From positions 2,765,164 to 2,829,163 of the forward strand of contig NZ_CP037452.1 of NCBI RefSeq assembly GCF_007754425.1: 64,000 nt of DNA, read 5' to 3'. Both the position numbers and the translations under genes were made by a program. Shown one piece after another: positions 18,760 to 28,801 of this stretch; position 1 is the stretch's first letter; each line of letters starts with the position of its first letter. Source of the stretch: Gimesia fumaroli. GTDB taxonomy: Bacteria > Planctomycetota > Planctomycetia > Planctomycetales > Planctomycetaceae. The notes under the pieces are model-generated. The model worked only from the letters and a program-made list of their open reading frames with translations. It did not search any database and was not told where the DNA came from.

Positions 18760-18775
18760 TGGCACACTCATTGCT
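18760..18775 (+). promoter_or_regulatory. Sigma-54 (RpoN) promoter of dnaK
   Basis: TGGCACACTCATTGCT matches the -24/-12 consensus TGGCAC-R-N4-TTGCW at every fixed position with correct 16-base length. It is preceded by T, giving the favoured TTGGCAC. Transcription would start near 18787, leaving a leader of about 130 bases before the dnaK ATG. A second, sigma-70-like -10 TATAAT is at 18713-18718 but has no good -35 at 17 bases. Confidence 0.65.
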
Positions 18776-18918
18776 ATCTAGACAAACAGCCTGTATAAAA
18801 TGGCTGCTTTGGTAAAAACGATGAGAAACGCATGATTGATGTACGGAATGAGATGGTTCAGCTCGAATCTGCATTTTGTACAGATCTGAATTAAGAATAT
18901 GGAAAGAGGGGAACTTAA

Positions 18919-20829
18919 ATGTCTTCAGGTGAAAAGATCATTGGAATTGATTTAGGAACCACAAACTCAGTGGTATCCATTATGGAAGGTGGGGAAGCGA
19001 AAGTAATCCCTAACTTGGAAGGGAATCGGATTACCCCCAGTGTGGTCGCTTTCACCGATAAAGGGGAGACACTGGTTGGGGAGCCTGCAAAGCGTCAGGC
19101 GGTGACGAATCCAGAGAATACGGTTTACTCAGTAAAACGTTTTATGGGGCGTCGGCACAACGAAGTGCAGAGCGAAGAAAAGATTGTTCCCTATAAAATT
19201 ATTGGTGGGCCGGAAGAATATGTCAAAATTGAAGCGGGTAGTAAAACCTATACGCCGCCCGAAATTTCCGCCTCGATCTTGCGGAAATTGAAGGAAGCTG
19301 CTGAAAGCTATCTGGGGCATAAAGTCAATAAAGCTGTGGTCACTGTGCCAGCTTACTTCAATGATGCGCAGCGACAGGCGACGAAAGATGCCGGTCAGAT
19401 TGCCGGTCTGGATGTATCCCGGATTATCAACGAGCCGACAGCCGCCGCACTGGCCTATGGCCTGGAGAAAAAGAACGATGAAAAGATTGTCGTGTTCGAC
19501 TTTGGTGGCGGTACGTTTGACGTATCCGTTCTTGAAGTCGGCGACGAAATCATTGAAACATTGAGCACGAACGGGGACGGTCACCTCGGTGGTGATGATT
19601 TCGATGAAGAGTTAATCAATCACATTGCAGATGAGTTCAAGAAAGAGCAGGGAATCGATCTGCGGGATGATGCGATGGCGTTACAGCGTCTGCGTGAAGC
19701 TGCTGAAAAAGCGAAAAAGGAACTCTCATCATCGCAAACGACCGATATCAATCTACCGTTTATTACAGCCGACAGTTCTGGTGCAAAGCACTTACAGATG
19801 GCGATCACCCGTTCTGAGTTTGAGAAATTGATCGATCCTCTGGTAGAGCGTTGCCGCAAGCCAGTCGAACAGGCAATGAAAGATGCCGGTTTGAGTCCCG
19901 GCGATATTGACGAAGTCGTTTTGGTTGGTGGTTCAACGCGGGTTCCTAAAGTTCAGGAATTCGTGAAGAAAATCTTTGGAAAAGAGCCGCACAAGGGAGT
20001 CAATCCTGACGAAGTGGTTTCCATTGGTGCTGCGATTCAAGGGGGAATCATCTCTGGTGATGTTCAAGATGTCGTTCTGCTTGACGTTACGCCGCTGTCT
20101 CTGGGGATTGAAACCGAAGGGGGCGTGATGACGAAGCTGGTTGAGCGAAATACCACGATTCCTGTGACCAAAGACCAGACATTCTCAACTGCAGCCGACA
20201 ATCAGACGGCAGTAACGGTGCGAGTGTTCCAGGGTGAGCGTCAGATGGCGAATGACAACCGTTTGCTGGGTCAGTTCAATCTGGAAGAACTGCCGCCGGC
20301 ACCACGTGGGGTTCCACAGATTAAAGTGGTCTTCGATATTGATGTGAACGGAATCTTAAATGTTTCGGCGAAGGATGTTGCCACAGGAAAAGAAACGTCT
20401 GTTCGCATTGAGCAGTCCAGTGGTCTGTCCGAAGCGGAAATCGAAGACATGCAGCGTCAGGCAGAAGCCCATGCTGATGAAGATAAAAAGAAGAAAGAAC
20501 TGGCAGAAGCCAAGAACAATGGTTCTCGAATTGTTTACGATGTAGAAAAGCTGTTGAAAGAGCACGCCGAAAAAATCGATGCTGCTTCGAAATCGGCTAT
20601 TGAAGCATCGGTGAAAAAAGTAAACGATGCTTTGGAAACAGAGGATGCGGCAGCCATCAATACAGCCTGTGAAGAATTGCAGCAGGCAACACATGCCTTT
20701 ACCGAGCAGATGTATAAAGAAAGTCAGGCTGCCGGTGGTGAAGGAGCGCCTGCGGGCGGAGAAGAGGCTTCCGCTGCTAGTGGCGATGAAGAGGAAGTCA
20801 TTGATGCAGAATTTGAGAAAAAGGACTAG
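18919..20829 (+). CDS. dnaK: Chaperone DnaK (Hsp70)
   Basis: This 636-residue Hsp70 binds exposed hydrophobic segments of client proteins in an ATP-driven cycle with DnaJ and GrpE. The ATPase domain shows [12 protein letters not shown] at residues 8-19, [14 protein letters not shown], and the second phosphate motif [30 protein letters not shown] marks the linker to the substrate-binding domain. The C-terminus ends [13 protein letters not shown], the usual bacterial EEVIDAE tail. GAGGGGAA lies six bases before the ATG. The gene is monocistronic: no dnaJ or grpE is adjacent, and clpB follows about 270 bases later on the same strand. Confidence 0.98.
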   Translation: MSSGEKIIGIDLGTTNSVVSIMEGGEAKVIPNLEGNRITPSVVAFTDKGETLVGEPAKRQAVTNPENTVYSVKRFMGRRHNEVQSEEKIVPYKIIGGPEEYVKIEAGSKTYTPPEISASILRKLKEAAESYLGHKVNKAVVTVPAYFNDAQRQATKDAGQIAGLDVSRIINEPTAAALAYGLEKKNDEKIVVFDFGGGTFDVSVLEVGDEIIETLSTNGDGHLGGDDFDEELINHIADEFKKEQGIDLRDDAMALQRLREAAEKAKKELSSSQTTDINLPFITADSSGAKHLQMAITRSEFEKLIDPLVERCRKPVEQAMKDAGLSPGDIDEVVLVGGSTRVPKVQEFVKKIFGKEPHKGVNPDEVVSIGAAIQGGIISGDVQDVVLLDVTPLSLGIETEGGVMTKLVERNTTIPVTKDQTFSTAADNQTAVTVRVFQGERQMANDNRLLGQFNLEELPPAPRGVPQIKVVFDIDVNGILNVSAKDVATGKETSVRIEQSSGLSEAEIEDMQRQAEAHADEDKKKKELAEAKNNGSRIVYDVEKLLKEHAEKIDAASKSAIEASVKKVNDALETEDAAAINTACEELQQATHAFTEQMYKESQAAGGEGAPAGGEEASAASGDEEEVIDAEFEKKD

Positions 20830-20865
20830 TTCCTTCGATTCTGCAGAGAAACTTTAATGGGAAGC

Positions 20866-20891
20866 GGGGCTCAGCATCACAGCTGAGCCCC
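20866..20891 (+). terminator. Hairpin after dnaK without U-tract
   Basis: A perfect 10-bp stem, GGGGCTCAGC with GCTGAGCCCC, and a 6-base loop lie 37 bases after the dnaK stop. No run of T follows, so it may be an mRNA 3-prime stabiliser or a weak terminator rather than a standard intrinsic terminator. Confidence 0.55.
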
Positions 20892-21100
20892 GGTCTCCCG
20901 AACTGAGAGAACATTTCAGACACAATACGGTTACCACTTTCAAACTGATTTGCAGGCTCAATTTTATTCCCACCTCTCCGGGCCTGTTTCATAAAAAATA
21001 GATAAAAATATCGAGGCACTGCTTGTCGGCGGATTATTTCGTATGATAATCCAAGCTGTTGAGTTGCTGCGCAGATGATAAACAGGATTGGAGGAGCATG

Positions 21101-23716
21101 ATGGCGTTTCGATTTGAAAAATTAACTGTGAAAGCTCAGGAAGCAGTACAGCGTGCCCAGCAGGCGGCGGAAGATTTCGGTCAACAGGAAATCAAGCCTC
21201 TGCATTTACTGAAAGCGTTGCTGGATGAAGAGCAGGGGGTCGTGAAGCCTCTGGTGCAAAAAATTGGCGCGAATTTGCCTCAGCTTCAAAAGATGGTGGA
21301 TGATGAAATCAAGCGTCTGCCAAAAGTTTCAGGGGCTGCGATGCAAGTTGGCATTGGTCAGGATCTGCTTAAGGTATTGCAGGCGGCACAGGATCGCGCT
21401 GACCAGATGCAGGACAATTTTGTCTCAACCGAACATCTGCTGTTGGCGTTTACGACGGTCGATGATCAAGCTACGCGACTGTTGGAACTGAATGGGATTG
21501 AAGAGGGAGACGTCCTGTCTGCGTTGCAGGCAGTGCGTGGCGGACAGCGTGTGACCGATCAGAGTCCGGAAGAGAAATATCAATCATTGGAGCAGTACGG
21601 TAAAGATCTGGTCGAGTTAGCGCGCCAGGGAAAGATTGACCCGGTAATTGGCCGCGACCAGGAAATCCGTCGTGTTGTTCAGATTCTATCTCGTCGTCGC
21701 AAGAATAACCCGGTTTTGATCGGGGAAGCCGGTGTCGGAAAAACGGCGATCGTAGAAGGGCTTGCCCATCGGATTGTGATGGGCGATGTGCCACAGAACC
21801 TGAAGAATAAACGGGTCATTGCATTAGACATGGGGGCACTGATTGCGGGGACGAAATACCGTGGCGAGTTCGAAGATCGTCTGAAAGCCGTGCTGAAAGA
21901 AATTGAGCAGGCTAAAGGTGAGATCATTCTGTTTATAGACGAATTGCATACGGTCGTCGGTGCGGGGGCAGCAGAAGGGGGCGCCGATGCGTCCAACCTG
22001 TTGAAGCCGGCATTAGCGCGAGGCGAGTTGCACTGTGTGGGGGCAACCACACTCGATGAATATCGTAAGTACATCGAAAAGGATCCCGCGCTGGAACGAC
22101 GTTTTCAGCCAGTGATGGTTCAGGAACCCACAGTAGAAGATACCATTTCCATTTTGCGTGGGTTGAAAGAGCGGTATGAAACACATCATGGCGTGCGAAT
22201 TATGGACGATGCGTTGATCAATGCGGCGACATTGTCGGATCGTTATATTAATGATCGTTTTCTGCCGGATAAAGCAATCGACCTGGTGGATGAGGCGGCC
22301 AGCCAGTTGCGGATGGAAATGGATTCGATGCCGTCGGAAATTGATGAGGCGACCCGGCAGTTAACGCGGATGCAGATCGAAGCGACTGCTTTGGCAACGG
22401 AGACCACACCGGAAAGCCAGGAGCGACTGGAAGAACTGCGCAAGCAGATCGCCGATCGTGAGGAGAGTGTGAATGCTCTCAAGACTCGCTGGGAAACCGA
22501 AAAAGAAGCCTTGGCTGGGTTGCAGCCATTGAAGGAAGAAATCGATCGATTGAATACTGCTTATGAGCAGGCGTTCCATCGAGCACAGCAGACAAATTCC
22601 AACGAAGATTATGCGACTGCCTATAACGCAGAGCAGGAGTTGAACGCGGCCCGTCAGCGATTATCAGAAATGGAAGAGCGAGTGTCGGAGTTGGGGGATG
22701 TCGGCGGGGAGCGATTGTTGCGAGAAGAAGTGACTCCGGAAGATATTGCCAAGGTCATCAGCATGTGGACCGGAATTCCGATTTCCAAAATGTTGCAGGG
22801 AGAACGGGAAAAACTGCTGCGAATGGAAGACGAAATTCATCAGCGGATGATCAATCAAAACGAAGCAGTCGAAGCGGTGTCTAACGCGGTCCGGCGGTCT
22901 CGTTCCGGTTTGCAGGACCAGAATCGGCCCATTGGTTCTTTCATGTTCCTGGGACCCACGGGTGTGGGAAAAACGGAGCTGTGTAAGGCACTCGCCGGTT
23001 TTCTGTTTGATGATGAACGCAATATGATTCGCATCGACATGAGTGAATTCATGGAGAAACATTCTGTCGCACGGTTGATTGGTGCCCCTCCGGGATATGT
23101 GGGATATGAAGAAGGGGGCCGATTGACTGAGGCGGTAAGGCGTCAGCCTTATTCGGTAGTTCTGTTGGATGAGGTTGAGAAGGCACACCGCGATGTGTTT
23201 AATATCTTATTGCAGCTTCTGGATGACGGGCGATTGACCGACAGTCATGGGCGCACTGTCGATTTCTCAAATACGATTGTGGTGATGACCTCTAATATTG
23301 GCAGTCAGACGATAATGGATCTGTCTGGTAAAGAAGATGAGCAAATCATTCATAATCGTGTGATGGACGCGTTGCAGCACGAGTTTCTGCCTGAGTTCCT
23401 CAACCGGATTGATGAAGTGATTGTCTTCCATCCGTTAGGTCGCGAAGAGATTCGTCAGATTGTCGATTTGCAGTTGCATAATCTGTCTGCGCTGGTCGAA
23501 GACAATGGGTTTTCGCTGGAAGTTTCGACAGCCGCCAAAGATTTATTAGCGGAAGAAGGTTATGACCCGGTGTATGGGGCACGGCCTTTGAAGCGAACGA
23601 TTCAGCAGAATATTCAGAACGAACTAGCGAACAAGTTGCTTTCCGGGGCATTCTCGGAAGGGGCCACGATCTATGTCGATGCGAGTGAAGGCTCGTATCT
23701 GTTTTCCGAAAAGTAA
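21101..23716 (+). CDS. clpB: ATP-dependent disaggregase ClpB
   Basis: This hexameric AAA+ chaperone pulls polypeptides out of aggregates together with DnaK. The N-terminal Clp repeat domain (about 1-145) is followed by AAA-1 with Walker A GEAGVGKT near residue 205. A coiled-coil middle domain (about 400-520, Glu/Arg/Gln-rich) marks ClpB rather than ClpA or ClpC. AAA-2 has Walker [10 protein letters not shown] near 613 and sensor residues GARPLKR at the end. The start chosen is ATG 21101, four bases after GGAGGAG; ATG 21098 is too close to that site and the upstream TTG 21059 adds residues unlike the family. Length is then 871 residues, normal for ClpB. Confidence 0.97.
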   Translation: MAFRFEKLTVKAQEAVQRAQQAAEDFGQQEIKPLHLLKALLDEEQGVVKPLVQKIGANLPQLQKMVDDEIKRLPKVSGAAMQVGIGQDLLKVLQAAQDRADQMQDNFVSTEHLLLAFTTVDDQATRLLELNGIEEGDVLSALQAVRGGQRVTDQSPEEKYQSLEQYGKDLVELARQGKIDPVIGRDQEIRRVVQILSRRRKNNPVLIGEAGVGKTAIVEGLAHRIVMGDVPQNLKNKRVIALDMGALIAGTKYRGEFEDRLKAVLKEIEQAKGEIILFIDELHTVVGAGAAEGGADASNLLKPALARGELHCVGATTLDEYRKYIEKDPALERRFQPVMVQEPTVEDTISILRGLKERYETHHGVRIMDDALINAATLSDRYINDRFLPDKAIDLVDEAASQLRMEMDSMPSEIDEATRQLTRMQIEATALATETTPESQERLEELRKQIADREESVNALKTRWETEKEALAGLQPLKEEIDRLNTAYEQAFHRAQQTNSNEDYATAYNAEQELNAARQRLSEMEERVSELGDVGGERLLREEVTPEDIAKVISMWTGIPISKMLQGEREKLLRMEDEIHQRMINQNEAVEAVSNAVRRSRSGLQDQNRPIGSFMFLGPTGVGKTELCKALAGFLFDDERNMIRIDMSEFMEKHSVARLIGAPPGYVGYEEGGRLTEAVRRQPYSVVLLDEVEKAHRDVFNILLQLLDDGRLTDSHGRTVDFSNTIVVMTSNIGSQTIMDLSGKEDEQIIHNRVMDALQHEFLPEFLNRIDEVIVFHPLGREEIRQIVDLQLHNLSALVEDNGFSLEVSTAAKDLLAEEGYDPVYGARPLKRTIQQNIQNELANKLLSGAFSEGATIYVDASEGSYLFSEK

Positions 23717-23747
23717 TGACGGCTCTTTTAAAGAGTAACGGGTTTTT

Positions 23748-23782
23748 GCAGCCTCGGGGGATCTCCGGGGCTGCATTTGTTT
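23748..23782 (+). terminator. Intrinsic terminator of clpB
   Basis: A GC-rich stem of about 11-12 bp (GCAGCC... pairing with ...GGGCTGC, including two G-U pairs) is followed by ATTTGTTT. It lies 32 bases beyond the clpB stop. Confidence 0.75.
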
Positions 23783-23869
23783 AAGGGGTGGGACCGCGCA
23801 TGAAAAAACGACGCTCACTCTGAATCAAGTCAGCGTCATCATTTTATGTGGTCAAAGGCTGGAAGGGCC

Positions 23870-24040
23870 TCAGGCAGATTCTTCCAAGACAGCGAAAGGG
23901 CTGATCTTACGAACTTTTTCTTTAATCTGCTCTTTTTCGGATGCGTCTTTCGCTTTGGCAAACTTTTCCCGGAGTTTCTTCAGCTTGTGCTTCCGTACTC
24001 GACGTTGGGCAAGTTCACGCCCTTTTTCAACACGTCCCAT
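23870..24040 (-). CDS. Small basic coiled-coil-like protein (56 aa)
   Basis: Reading the minus strand from ATG 24040 gives a 56-residue open frame starting MGRVEKGRELAQRRVRKHKL and ending KISPFAVLEESA, then TGA. It is extremely rich in Lys, Arg and Glu, has no hydrophobic segment, and predicts as almost entirely helical. AGGAA lies about ten bases before the ATG. Composition is coding-like, and the ORF fills an otherwise unexplained gap between clpB and a plus-strand gene. I recall similar short basic proteins of unknown function in planctomycetes (possibly DUF6800), but cannot confirm it. Nucleic-acid or ribosome binding is a guess from charge. Confidence 0.75.
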   Translation of the reverse strand: MGRVEKGRELAQRRVRKHKLKKLREKFAKAKDASEKEQIKEKVRKISPFAVLEESA

Positions 24041-24357
24041 TTCTTGTCAGTTCCTGGTAAAATAAAATTCGTGTGTTCTGATGTATATATCCCGCTTAGA
24101 GTACCTGATTCTAACATCTCTCGTAGTAAGGGGCAACGATTAGAGTAGGGCATTTTCTCAGAGATTTAGAGAGAAGCAGGGGTTGGGATTCGGGTTGACC
24201 TGTGCGCAATTCCTTGATATTTCTCTCTTTCCCTCTCTCAACTCCCCTCAGATTATGTCTGCCTTCCCTGTTTGTCAGGTCATGCTTTCCAGACGACGAA
24301 GGTCAGTCAGGTATATTTCCCGTCTCTCCTCTGCATCAATCCAGGAATCAATCAGGT
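24041..24357. other. Divergent intergenic region
   Basis: These 317 bases lie between the small basic protein gene (minus) and the barrel-protein gene (plus) and must hold both promoters. A plus-strand frame opens at 24202, upstream of the chosen start of the next gene, but that extension lacks a signal peptide and has no ribosome binding site. I see no RNA gene here. Confidence 0.45.
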
Positions 24358-25452
24358 ATGTTTTTTCAGTCTCAACAGGCTGTTTTTCGTGGAATTGCCC
24401 TGTGCGTACTCATTTTGACCAGCATTACCGGCTCGGTTTATGCGCAAAAAGGGGCCTCAAGTCTGAAAGACTCTGGCTCTACCGGCGGGCGTTCTTTGCG
24501 TCATCGTACCATTTTCATGCCCCGCGATCATGATCCTGATATTAAGCAGATTAGCCAATCCCCTCAGGTGCCCAATGTTTTAGACGCTGAATCGCGGGAA
24601 GCTTTGGGAATTCCGCCTCAATTACTGGATGATGCTCAGGACTGGGCAGAGCCTGAGGATGACTGCATCGATTGTGAAACATTTGTGCCTTTGATTTCTC
24701 ACAAAAAAGCCACGGGAAGTATTACCTGGTTGCCGGGATCAGGGGATGAACTGGGAATCTTCAGTCTGGCACTGTCCGAAACGGCTGAGTTTCCGCGATT
24801 TGAAGGGTTGACTGCAACACCTCGGTTTGGGGTGCATTACCTGGATGGTCCGCAAAGAACTGATTTGCCGGCACGCGTGTATGATACGTCCGTTGCTTTT
24901 CGATGGTTTAATAAAGTCAATGAAAAGTGGTCTTACGAGTTAGAAGTGGCGCCGGGCGTTTACAGTGATTTCAAGAATGTGACGTCTGATTCTTTGCGGA
25001 TCACCGGAAAAGGGCTGGCGTATTATGTGCATTCACGATCCAAGCAGTTCGTGATGGGAGTTGTGTATCTGGACCGGGAAGACATTATGTTACTTCCGGC
25101 GGCTGGTATGATCATGTGGTTCAGTGAAGGCTCACGGCTGGAGCTGATTTTCCCCAAGCCCAAGTTCACGTATCGAGTTGAAAAGGATGAGTCAAAAGAA
25201 CGCTGGCTATACGTCGCTGGCGAATTTGGCGGTGGTTCCTGGGGAATTCGTCGTGGGCCAACCGGCTTTGATGATATTGTAACCTACAGTGACTTGCGAT
25301 TGATGGGTGGTGTGGAGACCAAGCATACTAACGGCATGATCAGCCAGTTCGAAATCGGCTATGTCTTCAATCGTAAGCTGGAATACAAGTCGGATATCGG
25401 CAATTACGATATTTCTCCAACCGGTATGATTCGCTATCAGCTGACTTTCTGA
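24358..25452 (+). CDS. Secreted protein, probable outer-membrane beta-barrel (DUF6268-like)
   Basis: This 364-residue protein begins with a clear signal peptide: a short start MFFQSQQAVFRG, a hydrophobic core IALCVLILTSIT, and cleavage after VYA. ATG 24358 is chosen because it places this signal at the N-terminus and has AGGAA ten bases upstream. A low-complexity segment (about 30-110) with two Cys in DDCIDCE is followed by alternating polar/hydrophobic strands to the end. The last residues MIRYQLTF end in Phe, as outer-membrane barrels do. The strand pattern resembles planctomycete barrels of the DUF6268 type; no enzyme motif is present and the function is unknown. Confidence 0.75.
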   Translation: MFFQSQQAVFRGIALCVLILTSITGSVYAQKGASSLKDSGSTGGRSLRHRTIFMPRDHDPDIKQISQSPQVPNVLDAESREALGIPPQLLDDAQDWAEPEDDCIDCETFVPLISHKKATGSITWLPGSGDELGIFSLALSETAEFPRFEGLTATPRFGVHYLDGPQRTDLPARVYDTSVAFRWFNKVNEKWSYELEVAPGVYSDFKNVTSDSLRITGKGLAYYVHSRSKQFVMGVVYLDREDIMLLPAAGMIMWFSEGSRLELIFPKPKFTYRVEKDESKERWLYVAGEFGGGSWGIRRGPTGFDDIVTYSDLRLMGGVETKHTNGMISQFEIGYVFNRKLEYKSDIGNYDISPTGMIRYQLTF

Positions 25453-25455
25453 GTC

Positions 25456-26559
25456 TTATAAATCGCAGTTGATGTCGATCCAGGTCCGTTTGTCAAACGA
25501 TTCGAGTACCGAGTCGGCAATCAATTGGGCAGAGGCACCGTGGTCAAAACCGGGGACCGCGTCCCGTTCTTCTACGATAGCGGAGACAAATTCATAGACC
25601 AGATCATAGCGGAAGACGGTACTGGGAACGCCTTCGTTTGGCTTTCGGAGGCTGCCTTCAATCACCAGAAACTCTTCCGGGACGGGCAGTTTTTCCATGG
25701 TCTGGCCCGGTTTTCCGATCAGGATGTTGTTGGGATCAGTTAACTGATAAGCAGCTGAGCCTTCGGAACCGTTGACTTCAGCCCACTCGTAGCCAAAGCC
25801 GTCGTTGTGATAACCTTTCATCAGGGTGCTACCTTCCCAGACGCCGACAGCTCCGTTTTCAAATTGTCCGATGAGCGAAGACCAGTCGTCGACTTCCGAT
25901 GGTTCACATGGCTCTCCGTCTGCTGTTTTATCCCGGGGTACAAACTGCGCCACCGCCCCACAAATGCTTTTGATCGGACCGAGCAGGTCTTGTGCAAAGT
26001 CGATGCGGTGAATGGTCATGTCAAACAGATCGCCGGCACCAGCCAGTTTTTTACTTTGACGCCAGCCCCAACTAGACTCGGGCCAATCGAGAAACCGCTG
26101 GCTGCGGAAGTGCCGGGGAACGCCGAGTGCGCCGGATTCTACCAGATGCTTCACGTACCGCATCGAGGGGGCAAAGCGATAAGTAAACGCCGTCATGTGT
26201 CGCAAGTTGGCGTCGCGGGCAGCGCGGAACATTTCAGCTGATTCAGTATAGTTTAAGCCCAACGGCTTTTCACACATGACATGCTTGCCGCCTTTGATGC
26301 AGGCCAACGCGATTTCGTGGTGTGTGAAATTCGGAGTCGCAATGATCACGGCATCGACTTCGGGGTCGCTGGCAATCTCTTCGTACTTCGTCGTGACTTT
26401 GGTTTTTCCCCAGTCTGTCTGGCGTTGTGCCAGTAGTTCAGAATTAGGGTCACAAATCGAGACCAGTTCGGCGCGCGGATCGAGATTGATGCCTGGAACA
26501 TGGTGGTAATCGGAGACTGCGCCGGCACCGATAATTCCGATACGTACTAAATCTGTCAT
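25456..26559 (-). CDS. Gfo/Idh/MocA family NAD(P)-dependent oxidoreductase
   Basis: This 367-residue cytosolic oxidoreductase has the N-terminal dinucleotide fold GIIGAGAVS (residues 8-16), the family motif EKPLG (about 96-100), and a C-terminal alpha/beta domain with HRIDFAQDL containing the likely catalytic His. No Tat signal is present, unlike many planctomycete relatives. Such enzymes oxidise or epimerise sugars and inositols; the substrate cannot be told here. Its stop lies only three bases from the stop of the converging barrel gene, with no room for a terminator between them. About 60 bases separate its ATG from the stop of the CCA-enzyme gene upstream on the same strand, so they may be co-transcribed. 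Confidence 0.92.
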   Translation of the reverse strand: MTDLVRIGIIGAGAVSDYHHVPGINLDPRAELVSICDPNSELLAQRQTDWGKTKVTTKYEEIASDPEVDAVIIATPNFTHHEIALACIKGGKHVMCEKPLGLNYTESAEMFRAARDANLRHMTAFTYRFAPSMRYVKHLVESGALGVPRHFRSQRFLDWPESSWGWRQSKKLAGAGDLFDMTIHRIDFAQDLLGPIKSICGAVAQFVPRDKTADGEPCEPSEVDDWSSLIGQFENGAVGVWEGSTLMKGYHNDGFGYEWAEVNGSEGSAAYQLTDPNNILIGKPGQTMEKLPVPEEFLVIEGSLRKPNEGVPSTVFRYDLVYEFVSAIVEERDAVPGFDHGASAQLIADSVLESFDKRTWIDINCDL

Positions 26560-26619
26560 GAATAAACCTTAGCGTTTTTCTCTTTAATCAAATCGGGAAT
26601 CAAATCGGGCGGTGGTGAC

Positions 26620-27888
26620 TTATTTTTGGTGCAGTTGCGCAAGCAGTGCGAGTGCTTCCTCGTGTGTATGGATCGATTCTTCCAACTGAGCGTCCTGAAT
26701 CCGCGTTAGCAGTTCTTTAAACTCGGGTCCTGTTTGAATGCCGTAGTCAATCAAATCATTTCCCGTGATAAGTGGGGGAGGATTCAATACCTCGATGGGA
26801 GTATGATCCCGATACTGGCGACAAAATTCAAGGTCTTCCAAAGATTGTTTTTGAGAAGTCAAATCTGCATGTGCCAGTTCAAACAGGTAAGGACAATTCT
26901 CATGAGCCAGGAGTCGTTTGAGTTGTGAGAGTTTAAATCCGGGCGCACCATGCAGGCTGGTTCGATGTTCAATCAGCCAGAGGACCAGGTGAAGACCATG
27001 GTTGGAAAACCGAAGTTGTTTGCAGATCTGATGGGCTGCATCAAGCTGATCAGCGGGGGTTGGTGCCGGCAAATCCAGCAGTAACGCAGCAAAAGCGGTC
27101 TCAAAGTTAGCAGTGGTTAACTGCTCAAGTCGATCCAGCGTTCGGTTCCAGAGGGGGCGATTTTCCTCGTTTTCCCATAGTGGTGCGAGTTCGGGGATGA
27201 CCGGTTTCATTAAACCGGCGCTTTGAACGAGGTCGATGGCATCTTTGCGGTGGGGGTGGACCAGCATTTTCCGCAATTCTTCGGATATCCGCTCCGGACT
27301 GACCACCGTGATTTCATTGGCCATGGTCTGAACGGCGTGGAATGTGGATTCAGCCAGATGAAACCCGAGGGTGGCAGCGAAGCGAATGGCGCGGAGCAAA
27401 CGGAGTTTGTCTTCCTGCATTCTTTCCAGCGGATTCCCAATGGCGCGAATCAAATGCTGCTGGAGGTCTGCTTTTCCCCCGACATAATCGTAGATCGATT
27501 CATTGATCGGGTCGTAGAACATGCCGTTGATCGTGAAATCGCGACGCTGAGCGTCTTCTTCCGCTGTGGTGAATTTGACATGTTCGGGACGACGTCCATC
27601 AAGGTAGGGGCCTTCACTGCGAAACGTGGCAATTTCGACATCGCAGTCCGGCTGATGGCCACGAACGATGATCACCCCAAAGCTGGCTCCGACCGCCAGG
27701 GTACGACGTTTACCAAACAGGTGTCGCACCTCTTCGGGAAGGGCGTTGGTCGCCACGTCATAGTCTTTGGGTTCTTTTACCAGTAGCAGGTCCCGCACGC
27801 AACCGCCAGCCCAGAGAGCCTGGAATCCCGCGTCTCGCAATTTGCGGACAATGTCTACGGCAGCGATATAGGGTTCAGAATGTTTCAT
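26620..27888 (-). CDS. cca: CCA tRNA nucleotidyltransferase / poly(A) polymerase family (class II)
   Basis: This 422-residue enzyme belongs to the class II nucleotidyltransferases that add or repair the 3-prime CCA of tRNA. The head domain shows GGCVRDLLL (about 28-36), the catalytic carboxylates in DYDVAT (about 42-47) and DCDVEIATFR, and the flexible-loop motif RRDFTINGMFYDP near 115. The neck contains RLLRAIRFAATLGF and ERISEELRKML. The C-terminal half lacks a visible HD phosphohydrolase motif. Whether it adds CCA, A only or CC only cannot be settled by eye. ATG 27888 starts MKHSEPYIAAVDIV. Confidence 0.92.
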   Translation of the reverse strand: MKHSEPYIAAVDIVRKLRDAGFQALWAGGCVRDLLLVKEPKDYDVATNALPEEVRHLFGKRRTLAVGASFGVIIVRGHQPDCDVEIATFRSEGPYLDGRRPEHVKFTTAEEDAQRRDFTINGMFYDPINESIYDYVGGKADLQQHLIRAIGNPLERMQEDKLRLLRAIRFAATLGFHLAESTFHAVQTMANEITVVSPERISEELRKMLVHPHRKDAIDLVQSAGLMKPVIPELAPLWENEENRPLWNRTLDRLEQLTTANFETAFAALLLDLPAPTPADQLDAAHQICKQLRFSNHGLHLVLWLIEHRTSLHGAPGFKLSQLKRLLAHENCPYLFELAHADLTSQKQSLEDLEFCRQYRDHTPIEVLNPPPLITGNDLIDYGIQTGPEFKELLTRIQDAQLEESIHTHEEALALLAQLHQK

Positions 27889-28150
27889 TAGGGATCGGTG
27901 GAATCAAAATTATATAACGTGAGTTAATGAGGTTTTAATCATAGCAAGTTCTGATTATTTATCGACTTATGTACGCTTTTTTTTGAGGGTTTCGCTGAAG
28001 TCCATATGGGAACTTTTTCGCGTCCTGGTTTTCAAAGACAGGTAAAGCGGGAGCGAGGTTCATAAAACAGGCTTCGCAAAAAAAGGGGAATGCCGTATGA
28101 TTTATTGTTCAATTTATTTCTTTTCCCTGGCATGACGGGTTCATTACTCA

Positions 28151-28555
28151 ATGGCACTCAGGATTTCCAGATACAAGACAGGATCAGACGTTTTGCGAGG
28201 TACACACGGTATACGTTTTGATGGAACCCGTTTCTGGGTCCTCCATCGCAGAAGAGAGTTCGGTCCCTTCGATTACGAGTGGAGCAAGGACTTTTCTGGC
28301 GTGGAATTTATGTACCGTGATCAGAAGTTTGGCGAATATTGCAGTGCAGAAGAAATCTTCGCTGATCTGAAGCAGTTTTCATTGCCAATGCGCGTGGTCG
28401 AGGTGGCCTGTCTGACCATCGGCATGGTCTTGTACGGCGTGCTGAATGGCCTTCCGGAAACGCTATGGAAAGAGCTGCTGCGCCAACGGCTGGATGAAAG
28501 CGGTTTTGAGCGTTTCGATTTTGGGGAAGAGGGGCCGGAGCGACTTACCGGTTAA
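28151..28555 (+). CDS. Hypothetical protein, 134 aa
   Basis: I do not recognise this protein. It has no signal peptide. The N-terminal two thirds contain a Trp/Phe/Tyr-rich stretch (FWVLHRRREFGPFDYEW and FSGVEFMYRDQKFGEY) that loosely recalls GYF-like or small beta-sheet domains. Residues 87-100 form a hydrophobic helix (ACLTIGMVLYGVLN), and the tail is acidic. No strong ribosome binding site precedes the ATG, but codon usage and the absence of a competing frame support coding. It is isolated between the CCA-enzyme gene (opposite strand) and the TetR gene about 295 bases downstream. Confidence 0.65.
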   Translation: MALRISRYKTGSDVLRGTHGIRFDGTRFWVLHRRREFGPFDYEWSKDFSGVEFMYRDQKFGEYCSAEEIFADLKQFSLPMRVVEVACLTIGMVLYGVLNGLPETLWKELLRQRLDESGFERFDFGEEGPERLTG

Positions 28556-28725
28556 ATTTGGCAAAATCGTCATAAACGGTTTATTTCTCACAAGATCGGT
28601 GGTCGCGAGGCGAACTCATGGTGGGCAGCATCCACCAACGATTGAGCCGTTATTATGCTTGTAAGTGGCTTCTTTCAAATGGCTTGTGTGTATTTATGTT
28701 GTTTTGTCTCAAATTGATATTGATT

Positions 28726-28759
28726 TTAAACACGTGTTTAATACAATTGTTTGAAACAA
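28726..28759. promoter_or_regulatory. Two palindromes, probable TetR-type operators
   Basis: TTAAACACGTGTTTAA (28726-28741) is a perfect 16-base palindrome, and TTGTTTGAAACAA (28747-28759) is a perfect odd palindrome five bases later. Both lie 40-75 bases upstream of the best promoter for the TetR-family gene, consistent with autoregulation. Which protein binds is inferred. Confidence 0.5.
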
Positions 28760-28801
28760 CATTTTGACATTAGTGTTTCTTGAAGATCTTCGAGAGGGTT
28801 G

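Larger units (their letters stand above)
18259..18918. other. Long regulatory intergenic region upstream of dnaK
   Basis: These 660 bases separate the divergent pheA and dnaK genes. The plus strand holds a strong sigma-54 promoter match (18760-18775), two copies of TGCCAATATG about 100-160 bases upstream of it, and a TATAAT at 18713-18718. A CTGGTTC/GAACCAG inverted repeat lies near 18461-18490. After the predicted transcription start there is a CAGCC-N10-GGCTG hairpin (18787-18806). An open frame of 123 codons at 18337-18708 does not look coding (see rejected list). No CIRCE element is present. Confidence 0.6.

Noticed and set aside
24202-24357. N-terminal extension of the barrel protein gene to 24202
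   Set aside because: It would bury the clear signal peptide 52 residues inside the protein and has no ribosome binding site.
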